The notes beneath the pieces were generated by a model. The model ran no database searches. It was given only the letters and a program-made list of their open reading frames with translations, and was not told the origin of the DNA. From the NCBI GenBank assembly GCA_000733915.1, contig JPOM01000001.1:620001-684000 (forward strand): 64,000 bases of DNA, in the 5' to 3' direction. The translations under genes and the position numbers were made by a program. Numbering within the stretch: position 1 is the stretch's first letter; each line of letters opens with the position of its first letter. Source of the DNA: Caulobacteraceae bacterium PMMR1 (GTDB taxonomy: Bacteria > Pseudomonadota > Alphaproteobacteria > Caulobacterales > Caulobacteraceae). Positions 54,509 to 62,690 of the stretch are shown here, in pieces.

Positions 54509-55134
54509 TGACGCTCTACTCGGTCGACAGCGCCAACGGGCACAAGGCGCAGATCGCGCTGGAGGAGGCCGGGCTGGCCTACAAGCTCCGCGCGGTGAAC
54601 CTCGAGGCCGGCGAGCACAGGACCGAGGCGTATCGGGCGCTCAACCCCTTCGGCAAAGCGCCGGTGCTGCACGATCCGGAGGGGCCGGACGGCGCCCCGA
54701 TCGCGCTGGGCGAAACCCTGGCCATCTGCCGCTACGCGCTGGAGAAGGGCGGCGGCGCGGGCCTGGCGACGGACGCCCGCGGCCGGGCGGAAGAGGCGAT
54801 GTGGTCCGCAGCCGTGGCGTCTTCGGTGGCCATGCCTTTCGCCATGCAGTTCTTCGCGACCCGGCTCGCGCCGACCCCCGACCCGTGGCTGGTGGAGACG
54901 ATGACCTCTGGCTGCCATGCGGCGCTGCAGGTCTTCGAGACGCGGCTCTGCGACCGCCCCTATGTCATGGGCGCGGCGTTCGGGCTGGTGGACTGTCTGT
55001 TCTGGCCGGTGGTCGCCACTTCGGCCGCGCGGCTGGAGGGCGGGCTCGACCGCTATCCCAACCTGATCGCCTACCGGGAGCGCGTGGGCGCGCGCCCGGC
55101 GGTGCGCCGTGCGATGGCGCGGCGGCCGGCATGA
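54505..55134 (+). CDS. Glutathione S-transferase family protein
   Basis: A 209-residue two-domain GST. The thioredoxin-like N-terminus is MTLYSVDSANGHKAQIALEEAGLAYKLRAVNL, with FGKAPVLHDPEGP and GETLAICRYAL glutathione-binding elements; the rest is the helical domain (WSAAVASSVAMPFAMQFFATRL, GLVDCLFWPVV). A Ser in the first segment could be the catalytic residue. Within a catabolic operon it might isomerise, dehalogenate or open an epoxide. ATGA overlaps at both ends. Confidence 0.85.
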   Translation: MMTLYSVDSANGHKAQIALEEAGLAYKLRAVNLEAGEHRTEAYRALNPFGKAPVLHDPEGPDGAPIALGETLAICRYALEKGGGAGLATDARGRAEEAMWSAAVASSVAMPFAMQFFATRLAPTPDPWLVETMTSGCHAALQVFETRLCDRPYVMGAAFGLVDCLFWPVVATSAARLEGGLDRYPNLIAYRERVGARPAVRRAMARRPA

Positions 55135-55937
55135 CGACGCGCTCGCTCCTGTTCGTGCCGGGCAGCCGTCCCGAGCGCTTCGCCAAGGCCCTGGCGGCCG
55201 GGGCCGACGCCGTCTGCATCGACCTCGAAGACGCCGTGCCCCCCGACGGCAAGGACCCGGCGCGCGCGGCCGTGCTCGCCTTCCTGCAGACCGCCGAGCG
55301 ATCGGTCGGCGTGCGCGTGAACGGGGTCGCAAGCCCGCACTTCGAGGCGGACTGCCGGGCGCTGGCGGGGGCCGGGCCTCTCGCCTTCGTCATGATCCCG
55401 AAGGCCGACCGCCCGGAGCATCTGGCCCACGTCCGCAAGCTCCTGGGCGAGCTCGCGCCTCCGCTCTGGCCGGTGGTGGAGACCGCCGAGGGGCTGAGGA
55501 ACGCCTGGGATATCGCGGGGGCGGACGGCGTGCAGGGCGTGCTGTTCGGCGGCGCCGACTTCGCCGCGGAAATCGGCACGGACCTGAGCTGGGAGGCGCT
55601 GCTCTATGCGCGAGGCCGGCTGGTGGCGGCGGCGGCCCGGGCGGGGGTGGAGCTGCTCGACGTGCCTGGCCTGGACGTGCGGGACGCCGAGGGCCTGGAG
55701 GCCTCCACGCGCCGGGCCAAGGCGATCGGCTTCACCGGCCGCGCCTGCATCCACCCCGACCAGGTCGCGACCGTCAACGCCGTCTTCGCCCCGAGCGCCG
55801 GCGAGCTGGCCCACGCCCGCCGGGTGCTGGACGCCTTCGACGCCGCTAAGGGCGCCGCCGCCCTGCTCGACGGCAAGCTGATCGAGCTGCCCGTGGTCCG
55901 CGCGGCCCGCCGCATTCTTGAAAGAGCCAAGGCCTGA
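55131..55937 (+). CDS. CitE-like CoA-ester lyase (HpcH/HpaI aldolase family)
   Basis: A 268-residue TIM-barrel protein of the CitE/malyl-CoA lyase group: MTTRSLLFVPGSRPERFAKAL, GADAVCIDLEDAVPPDGK (Mg-binding Glu-Asp region), WPVVETAEGL, and FGGADFAAEIG. It ends with ACIHPDQVATVNAVF, the CoA-binding His-Pro-Asp-Gln motif. Such enzymes cleave citramalyl-CoA, malyl-CoA or beta-methylmalyl-CoA to acyl-CoA plus pyruvate or glyoxylate. Coupled to GST and MaoC genes by overlaps. Confidence 0.9.
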   Translation: MTTRSLLFVPGSRPERFAKALAAGADAVCIDLEDAVPPDGKDPARAAVLAFLQTAERSVGVRVNGVASPHFEADCRALAGAGPLAFVMIPKADRPEHLAHVRKLLGELAPPLWPVVETAEGLRNAWDIAGADGVQGVLFGGADFAAEIGTDLSWEALLYARGRLVAAAARAGVELLDVPGLDVRDAEGLEASTRRAKAIGFTGRACIHPDQVATVNAVFAPSAGELAHARRVLDAFDAAKGAAALLDGKLIELPVVRAARRILERAKA

Positions 55938-56458
55938 TGGTGCAGAACTGGAAGCAAGTGGGTCCGCAGCGCTATCGCGAGACCTTCGGACGCTACTTCG
56001 AGGACTTCGTCGTGGGCGACGTCTACGAGCACCGTCCGGGTAAAACGGTGACCGAGTACGACAACCACCTCTTCACCCTGCTGACGCTGAACACCCATCC
56101 GATGCACTTCGATGCGGAGTTCGCCGCCGCCTCGGAGTTCAAGAAGAACCTGGTGGTCAGTCCCTACACGCTCGCCCTGCTGATCGGCATGAGCGTCACG
56201 GACACCAGCCAAAAGGCGATCGCCAATCTCGGCATGGACGAGGTGAAGTTCACCGCGCCGGTCTTTGCGGGCGACACCATCTATGGCGAGAGCGAGGTGC
56301 TGGCCAAGCGGGAGAGCCAATCCCGTCCCGGCCAGGGCATCGTCACCATCCGCACCCTGGGCAAGAACCAGCGGGGCGAGGTCGTCTGTTCGTTCAAGCG
56401 CAACATGCTGATCCCCGCTCGCGGCCACGCGGTCGAGGACAAGGTCGGGACCTACTGA
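55937..56458 (+). CDS. MaoC family dehydratase (mesaconyl/itaconyl-CoA hydratase-like)
   Basis: A 173-residue single hotdog hydratase: GRYFEDFVVGDVYEHRPGKTVTEYDNHLFTLLTLNTHPMHFDAEFA supplies the catalytic Asp and His pattern of the mesaconyl-CoA hydratase type, with VVSPYTLALLIGMSV and GIVTIRTLGKNQRGEVV after. It probably hydrates the double bond whose product the adjacent CitE-like lyase splits. Starts within the lyase stop codon (TGATG) and ends one base before the dehydrogenase gene. Confidence 0.88.
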   Translation: MVQNWKQVGPQRYRETFGRYFEDFVVGDVYEHRPGKTVTEYDNHLFTLLTLNTHPMHFDAEFAAASEFKKNLVVSPYTLALLIGMSVTDTSQKAIANLGMDEVKFTAPVFAGDTIYGESEVLAKRESQSRPGQGIVTIRTLGKNQRGEVVCSFKRNMLIPARGHAVEDKVGTY

Positions 56459-56459
56459 C

Positions 56460-57665
56460 ATGAACGCCCACGCCCCCGTCGCGTCCGCCGCCATCTCCGA
56501 GGCCGACGAGCGCGCGATCCTGGACGCCATCGACAAGTGGATCGAGAAAAAGGTCGCGCCCGTCGCCATGACGCTCGAGCACGACGACGTCTGGCCGGCC
56601 GAGCTGGTCGCGGACATGACGGAGCTCGGTCTGTTCGGCGCCCTGATCGCCCCGGAGTACGGCGGCCTTGGCCTCTCGGCCACGACCTATGCGCGCATCG
56701 TGACCCGCATCAGCGAGGAGTGGATGTCGCTGACCGGCATCTTCAACTCGCACCTGATGATGGCGACGGTGGTCCAGCGCTTCGGCACCGAGCGGCAGAA
56801 GGACTATTGGCTGCCGAAATTCGCGTCGGGCGAACTCCGCGGCGGCCTCGGCCTGACCGAGCCGGACGCCGGCACCGACCTGCAGGCGATCCGCACCACC
56901 GCCCGCCGGGAGGGCGACGCCTATGTCGTGAACGGGACCAAGACCTGGATCTCCAACGCCATTCAGGGCCACGTCGTGGCGCTCCTGGTCAAGACCGACC
57001 CCGAGGCCCAGCCGCGCTACAAGGGCATGTCGATCCTGATCACCCCCAAGATCGACCCGAAGACCCGCCAGCCGCTGCCCGGCGTCAGCAACGGCCGGAA
57101 GCTGGAGAAGCTCGGCTACAAGGGCATCGACTCCGGCGAGTTCATCTTCGAGGACTACCGCTGCGATGCGGACCTCTGCCTGGTCGGGGGGCAGGAGGGG
57201 CAGGGCTTCTTCATGGCGACGGGCGGGCTGGAGATCGGGCGGATCAACATCGCCGCGCGCTCCGTGGGCATCGCGCGCCGGGCGCTGAAGGAGAGCGTCA
57301 GATACGCCCAGGTCCGCAAGACCATGGGCAAGCCGATCTGCGAGCATCAGGCGATCCAGCTGAAGCTCGGCGACATGGCGGCGCGCACCCGTGCCGCGGA
57401 ACTGCTGGTGGAGGACGCTGCGCGGGCCTTCGACACCGGCGCGCGGATCGACATGGAGGCCGGCATGGCCAAGTATTTCGCGTCGGAGACTGCGGTCGAG
57501 GTCGCCACCGAGGCCATGCGGATCCACGGCGGCTACGGCTATTCCAAGGAGTACGTCATCGAGCGCCTGTATCGGGACGCGCCCCTGATGTGCATTGGCG
57601 AGGGCACCAACGAGATGCAGCGGATCATCATCTCCAAGCAGCTCGTCGCCCGCAATCCGGCGTGA
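56460..57665 (+). CDS. Acyl-CoA dehydrogenase
   Basis: A 401-residue FAD enzyme introducing a 2,3-double bond into an acyl-CoA. The features are GLTEPDAGTDLQAIRTTA with the FAD-binding WISNA element, the C-terminal signature HGGYGYSKEYVIERLYRDAP, and a likely base Glu in CIGEGTNEMQRIII. A tail of charged residues before WPAELVADMTELGLFG is normal. It would create the substrate of the MaoC hydratase just upstream. Confidence 0.93.
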   Translation: MNAHAPVASAAISEADERAILDAIDKWIEKKVAPVAMTLEHDDVWPAELVADMTELGLFGALIAPEYGGLGLSATTYARIVTRISEEWMSLTGIFNSHLMMATVVQRFGTERQKDYWLPKFASGELRGGLGLTEPDAGTDLQAIRTTARREGDAYVVNGTKTWISNAIQGHVVALLVKTDPEAQPRYKGMSILITPKIDPKTRQPLPGVSNGRKLEKLGYKGIDSGEFIFEDYRCDADLCLVGGQEGQGFFMATGGLEIGRINIAARSVGIARRALKESVRYAQVRKTMGKPICEHQAIQLKLGDMAARTRAAELLVEDAARAFDTGARIDMEAGMAKYFASETAVEVATEAMRIHGGYGYSKEYVIERLYRDAPLMCIGEGTNEMQRIIISKQLVARNPA

Positions 57666-57675
57666 GCGGCCGCCC

Positions 57676-58836
57676 ATGAACCGCCCCCTCGCCGGCGTTC
57701 GCATCCTGGCCGTGGAGCAGTACGGCGCGGGCCCGTACGGCACCCAGCTCCTGGCCGAGCTCGGAGCCGAAGTGGTCAAGATCGAGGCGCCCTCGATGGG
57801 CGGCGACGTGTCCCGCGCGGTCGGGCCCTTCCAGCTGGGCGAGGGCGACAGTGAGTTCTTCCAGACCTTCTCCCGGTCCAAGAAGTCCGTCGCGCTTGAG
57901 ATCAAGACGCCCGAGGGCCGGCGCGATTTCGAGCGCCTGGTCGCCACCGCCGATGCGGTGGTCGACAACGTGCGCGGCGATCAGCCGGCGAAGCTCCGGA
58001 TCACCTACGACGACCTGAAGGCGATCAAGCCGTCCATCGTGTGCGCCCACCTGTCCGCCTACGGCCGGGACAACGCGCGCGCGGGCTGGCCGGGCTACGA
58101 TTATCTAATGCAGGCCGAGGCGGGGCTGATGAGTCTGACCGGCGAGCCGGACGGCCCGCCGGTCCGCATGGGCGTGTCGATCATCGACTTCATGACCGGC
58201 TCCATGTTCGCCGTCGGCATCCTGGCGGCCATCGTGGGCGCCCGCGCGTCGGGTCGGGGCTGCGACGTGGACGTGAGCCTCTTCGACACCGCGCTGCACC
58301 AGGCCTCCTACCCGGCGACCTGGGCGATGAACGAGGGCTATGACGTCGGCCGCCTGCCCCGTGGCGCGCACCCCTCCATCGCGCCGTCGCAGATGGTGCG
58401 GACGCGGGACGGCTGGGCCATGCTGCTCTGCCAGACGCAGAAGTTCTGGGAGATCCTGTGCGAGCGCGTCGGCCGCCCCGACCTGGCGGACGACCCGCGC
58501 TTCAAGGACATCCCGACCCGCCGGGCGAACCTCGCCGCCCTGACCGAGGCGCTGGACGCGATCTTCACCACGCGCACGAACGCCGAATGGATGTCGCTGC
58601 TGGGCGGACACGCGCCCTTCGCCCCGGTGAAGAGCCTGCCCGACGCGCTGGCGAGCCCGTTCGTGGCCGAGATCGGCATGCGCGACGTGGTCGAGCATCC
58701 CGCCAAGCCCGAGGGCCTTCACCTGCTCGCCTGCCCCATCAAGATCGACGGCCAGCGCATGCCGGGCCGGCGCGCGCCCCGCCTCGGCGAGCACACCGAC
58801 GCGCTGCTAGGACGGGGAAAGGACGCCGCGGAATGA
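57676..58836 (+). CDS. Class III CoA-transferase (CaiB/BaiF family) 1
   Basis: A 386-residue protein with LAGVRILAVEQYGAGPYGTQLLAELGAEVVKIEAP at the N-terminus, SRSKKSVALEIKTPEGRRDFERL, and a likely catalytic Asp in RMGVSIIDFMTGSMFA. Family members move CoA between carboxylic acids through an aspartyl-CoA anhydride. It starts 10 bases after the dehydrogenase stop and overlaps the second CoA-transferase by four bases, so the two may form a hetero-oligomer or act on two acids. Confidence 0.92.
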   Translation: MNRPLAGVRILAVEQYGAGPYGTQLLAELGAEVVKIEAPSMGGDVSRAVGPFQLGEGDSEFFQTFSRSKKSVALEIKTPEGRRDFERLVATADAVVDNVRGDQPAKLRITYDDLKAIKPSIVCAHLSAYGRDNARAGWPGYDYLMQAEAGLMSLTGEPDGPPVRMGVSIIDFMTGSMFAVGILAAIVGARASGRGCDVDVSLFDTALHQASYPATWAMNEGYDVGRLPRGAHPSIAPSQMVRTRDGWAMLLCQTQKFWEILCERVGRPDLADDPRFKDIPTRRANLAALTEALDAIFTTRTNAEWMSLLGGHAPFAPVKSLPDALASPFVAEIGMRDVVEHPAKPEGLHLLACPIKIDGQRMPGRRAPRLGEHTDALLGRGKDAAE

Positions 58837-59945
58837 AGCTTGAGGGCGTGCGCGTTCTGGACCTGAGCCTGTTCCTGCCCGGGCCCATGCTGACGCTGAT
58901 GATGGCCGACCACGGCGCGGACGTGATCAAGGTCGAGCCGGCCGGCGAGGGCGAGCCCACGCGCCACATCGGCTACGAGAAGGGCGGCGCGACGGTGTGG
59001 TTCCGCAACACCCACCGGGGCAAGCGCTCGATCCAGCTCGACCTGAAGTCCGAGGCCGGCCAGGCGGCGTTCTGGAGGCTGGCCAAGGATGCGGACGTCG
59101 TCGTGGAGGCGTTCCGGCCGGGCGTCGTGGACCGGCTGAGCGTGGGCTATGAGGCGGTGCGCGCCGTCAATCCCAAGGTGGTCTACTGCGCCATCAGCGC
59201 CTTCGGTCAGGACGGGCGCTATCGCCTGCGCCCGGCGCACGACCTGGCGGTGCAGGCGCTGGCGGGCATCGTCGCCCTGACGGAGGGATTCGACGGCAAG
59301 CCCGCGCCGCCGGGCCTGGCCGCCGCGGACGCCCTGGCCTCGCTCACGGCGCTCTCCGGCGTGCTGATGGCGCTTTACCGCGCGGAGAAGACCGGCCAGG
59401 GCGACTACCTCGACGTCGCCATGCTGGACAGTCTCCTGGCCTGGACGCCGAACGTCACGGGCAAGATCTTCGCCACGGGTGAACCGCACATCCCCAAGCA
59501 CGAGCGCAGCTTCGGCGGCCAGGCGATGAACGCCCTCTATGAGACGGCCGAGGGCCAGTGGATCGTGCTCGGCGGCTCGGAGGTGAAGTTCGCGACCAAC
59601 CTCCTGAACGCGCTCGGACGCCCCGACCTGATCGACTACGCCCGCCTGCCCCCCGGGCCGGGACAGGCGCCGCTCGCCGCCTTCCTGCGCGAGACCTTCC
59701 GCACCAAGACCCGGGCCGAGTGGGAGGCTTGGTTCGCCCCCCTCGACGTCTGCTTCGCCCCGGTGCGCAACCTCAAGGAAGCCTTCGACGACCCGGTCGT
59801 GCGCGAGCGCGGCATGCTGGCCTATGACGCCGAAGGAAACGAGATCGTCGGCACGCCTCTGAAGTTCAGGCAGGAGCCGGCGGTCATCAATCCCCATGTC
59901 CCGGCGCTGGACGAGCACGCCGGCGCGACCTGGACGCCCCGGTAA
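58833..59945 (+). CDS. Class III CoA-transferase (CaiB/BaiF family) 2
   Basis: A 370-residue second member, clearly diverged from the first: MKLEGVRVLDLSLFLPGPMLTLMMADHGADVIKVEP, NTHRGKRSIQLDLKSEAGQ, and an Asp in PGLAAADALASLTALSG at the catalytic place. Starts in the overlap ATGA. The Asp is conserved in both copies, so neither looks dead. Substrate unknown. Confidence 0.92.
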   Translation: MKLEGVRVLDLSLFLPGPMLTLMMADHGADVIKVEPAGEGEPTRHIGYEKGGATVWFRNTHRGKRSIQLDLKSEAGQAAFWRLAKDADVVVEAFRPGVVDRLSVGYEAVRAVNPKVVYCAISAFGQDGRYRLRPAHDLAVQALAGIVALTEGFDGKPAPPGLAAADALASLTALSGVLMALYRAEKTGQGDYLDVAMLDSLLAWTPNVTGKIFATGEPHIPKHERSFGGQAMNALYETAEGQWIVLGGSEVKFATNLLNALGRPDLIDYARLPPGPGQAPLAAFLRETFRTKTRAEWEAWFAPLDVCFAPVRNLKEAFDDPVVRERGMLAYDAEGNEIVGTPLKFRQEPAVINPHVPALDEHAGATWTPR

Positions 59946-59952
59946 GCCTGCG

Positions 59953-61329
59953 GTGAGCGGCCGCTGGATCAGCGAGCGGTTGGCGGCGATCGCGCTCAGG
60001 CCGGTCGCGCGTGGGGATCGGGCCCGCGCCGCGCTGCACCTGCTGGACTGGGCCGGGTGCGTCGTGGCCGGCACGGTCGAGCCGGGGACGGCGGAGGTGA
60101 GGCGGCTGGCGGCGCGTGAGGGCGCAGGCCCCTGCACGGTGGTCGGCGGCGCGCCTGCGGGGCCTCAGGCGGCGGCGCTGGCCAACGGGCCGGCGGGGGC
60201 GATCCTGGAGATGGACGACGTCGACAAGCGGGCCCTGCTGCACCCCGGGCCGGTGGTCTGGCCCGCGGCGCTGGCGGTCGCCCAGGCTCAGGGCCTGGAA
60301 AGCGGCGCGGCCCTGCTCGACGCCGGGGTCCGCGGCTACGAAGCCATGATCCGCGTCGGTCGCGCCGTCGGCCCGGGCCACTACGCGCGCTTCCACGCCA
60401 CCGCCACCTGCGGCGGGTTCGGAGCCGCGACGGCGGGCGCAAGCCTGCTCGGGCTGTCGCAGGCGCAGATGGCGTGGGCGCTCGGCAACGCCGGCCAGCA
60501 GGCGTTCGGGCTCTGGCGGGTGCGCCATGAGCCCGTTTTCACCAAGGCGCTTCACGACGGCTGGGCGGCGGCGAACGGCGTGGCGGCCGCGCTCCTGGCC
60601 GCCGACGGCTTCGCAGGACCGCTCGGCGTGTTCGAGGGCGAGCAGGGGTTCTTCGCGGGTTTCTGCCCGGACGGCGACGCGGCGTGGGTCGCGGCCGACC
60701 CCGACGCCGCCTGGGCTATCCACGACGTCAGCTTCAAGCCGCACGCGGCCTGCCGCCACGGCCATGCGGTCATCGACGCGGTGCTGGCGCTCCGCGCCCG
60801 AGCCGAGGGCGCCGCGCCCGAGCTGATCGAGGTCGCGTCCTATGCGGACGCCCTGACCTTCTGCGACAGGCCGGAGCCCCGCAGCCCGGCGCAGGCCAAG
60901 TTCTCGCTGCAGCATGCCGCCGCCGTCGCCTGGCGCTTCGGCGACGCGGGGCTCGTGCGCTTCACGCCCGAGGCGATCGCAGAGCCTGCGACTGCCGCGC
61001 TTCGCGCCCGTGTGCGGGTGGCCGAGGACCCGGGCGCGAGCGCCCGCTATCCCGCCCGCTTCGGCGCCTCCGCCCGGGTCCGGCTGGCGGACGGGCGCGA
61101 GATCGCGGTCGAGACGCCGGACGCGCTGGGCGATCCCGAGCGGCCGGTCGGCCCCGAGGACCTGAAGGCGAAGGCGCGGGCGTTGATGGCCTGGGGCGGG
61201 CTGGACGCGAGCGCGACCGACCGCCTGATCGCCGCCGCCCTCAGCTTGGCCGAGGGCGGCAGTGTCCCGGACTTCGCCGCGGCCCTGCCGGGAGCCCTGC
61301 CCGGAGCTAAGAGCGGAGCGCGGCCATGA
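59953..61329 (+). CDS. MmgE/PrpD family protein 1
   Basis: A 458-residue protein starting at GTG 59953 (SGRWISERLAAIALRPVA). The family segments are LHLLDWAGCVVAGTVEPGTAEVRRLAAREGAGPCTVVGG, EMDDVDKRALLHPGPVVWPAALAVAQ and SFKPHAACRHGHAVIDAVL. MmgE/PrpD enzymes include 2-methylcitrate dehydratase and cis-aconitate decarboxylase, and there are uncharacterised branches. Seven bases separate it from the CoA-transferase and it overlaps the next copy by four. Confidence 0.9.
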   Translation: MSGRWISERLAAIALRPVARGDRARAALHLLDWAGCVVAGTVEPGTAEVRRLAAREGAGPCTVVGGAPAGPQAAALANGPAGAILEMDDVDKRALLHPGPVVWPAALAVAQAQGLESGAALLDAGVRGYEAMIRVGRAVGPGHYARFHATATCGGFGAATAGASLLGLSQAQMAWALGNAGQQAFGLWRVRHEPVFTKALHDGWAAANGVAAALLAADGFAGPLGVFEGEQGFFAGFCPDGDAAWVAADPDAAWAIHDVSFKPHAACRHGHAVIDAVLALRARAEGAAPELIEVASYADALTFCDRPEPRSPAQAKFSLQHAAAVAWRFGDAGLVRFTPEAIAEPATAALRARVRVAEDPGASARYPARFGASARVRLADGREIAVETPDALGDPERPVGPEDLKAKARALMAWGGLDASATDRLIAAALSLAEGGSVPDFAAALPGALPGAKSGARP

Positions 61330-62690
61330 TCGCCGCAGAGCGCCTCGCTGATCACGCCATCGGCCTGGACTGGGCGCAGGTCCCAGAGCCCGCGCGCGCC
61401 GCCGCCGCGACCTTCCTGCACGACACCCTGGCCGTAGGCGCCGCCGGCGCCGGCGCGGCCCATGCCGACCAGGTCCTGGCCGCCGCCCGGTCCTGGGGCC
61501 AGGGGCGGGCGTGCGGCGTGCTGGGCCGCCCCGGCGTGCGCCTGCCCGCGCCCTCCGCCGCCTTCGTCAACGCCTTCCAGATCCACGGCCAGGAGTTCGA
61601 CTGCGTGCACGAGCCCGCGGTCCTGCATCCCATGGCCACCCTCAGCGCTGCAGTCATGGCGGAGGTCGAGCGCCAAGCGCGCGCCATCCCGGGCGCGGAG
61701 GTCCTGGCCGCTGTCGTCGCGGGCTGCGACGTCTCGGTCGCGCTGGGCCTGGCGGCGACCAGCCCGCTGAAGTTCTTCCGCCCGGCCACAGCGGGCATCT
61801 TCGGCGCGACAGCGGCGGCGGCGCGCCTGCGCGGGCTGGACCGGGCGCGCACGGCGGACGCCCTGGGCTACGCCCTGGCCTTCGCGTCCGGGACCATGCA
61901 GGCGCACACGGAGGGCAAGCCCGCCCTGCCGGTGCAGATCGCCAACGCCGCCCGGGGCGCGCTCATGGCGGTGGACCTCGCCGAAGCCGGCCTGCCGGGG
62001 CCCAGGGGCTCCATCGACGGCCCGTTCGGCTATCTGCCCCTGTTCGAGACCGCCTTCGACCTCGAGCCGGCGCTGGACGCCCTTGGACGGGTCTTCCGCA
62101 TCGCAGAGGTCAGCTGGAAGCCGTTCCCGACCGGACGCGCGGCCCACGGCGCCATCGTGGCGACCCAGGCCCTGGCCCGCGAGCACGGGGTCACGCCGCA
62201 GACCCTGGTCCAGCTCACCTACCGCGCTCCGCCGCTGATTAAGCGCCTCGTCGGACGGCCGATCGCCGCGGAGCTGACGCCCGCCTACGCCCGGCTCTGC
62301 TTTCCCTACCTGGGGGCGGTCGCGCTCACGCGCGGCACGGTGAGCCTTGGGGACTTCGGGCGGGAGAGCCTGAGCGATCCCGCCTTGCTGGCGCTCGGCG
62401 CCCGGATCGCGGTGGAGGCGGACGACAACCCCGATCCCGCCGCCTTCACGCCCGCCCGGGCGGTGGCGCACCTGAGCGACGGGCGCGAGGTCGCCGTGGA
62501 GGTCCACGCTCAGTTCGGCAGCCCCGCCTGGCGGCTTACGCCGGCGCAGCATCTTGAGAAGGCCCGCGCCTGCCTGGCCTTTGCGGGCCTGGAGGCGCTG
62601 CACGATCCCCTCGCAGCCGCCATGGCCGGGTTCGCGGCCGCGCCGGACGCTCGCACCGCCTTCGCCCTCGCCTCCGGGGACCGCCCATGA
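61326..62690 (+). CDS. MmgE/PrpD family protein 2
   Basis: A 454-residue second member: FLHDTLAVGAAGAGAAHADQVL, VNAFQIHGQEFDCVHEPAVLHPMATLSAAVMAE, FASGTMQAHTEGKPALPVQIANAARGAL and VSWKPFPTGRAAHGAIVATQ. The copies share fold-level motifs but little sequence. The tandem arrangement suggests two successive dehydration or decarboxylation reactions or a heteromer. Translationally coupled on both sides (ATGA). Confidence 0.9.
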   Translation: MIAAERLADHAIGLDWAQVPEPARAAAATFLHDTLAVGAAGAGAAHADQVLAAARSWGQGRACGVLGRPGVRLPAPSAAFVNAFQIHGQEFDCVHEPAVLHPMATLSAAVMAEVERQARAIPGAEVLAAVVAGCDVSVALGLAATSPLKFFRPATAGIFGATAAAARLRGLDRARTADALGYALAFASGTMQAHTEGKPALPVQIANAARGALMAVDLAEAGLPGPRGSIDGPFGYLPLFETAFDLEPALDALGRVFRIAEVSWKPFPTGRAAHGAIVATQALAREHGVTPQTLVQLTYRAPPLIKRLVGRPIAAELTPAYARLCFPYLGAVALTRGTVSLGDFGRESLSDPALLALGARIAVEADDNPDPAAFTPARAVAHLSDGREVAVEVHAQFGSPAWRLTPAQHLEKARACLAFAGLEALHDPLAAAMAGFAAAPDARTAFALASGDRP

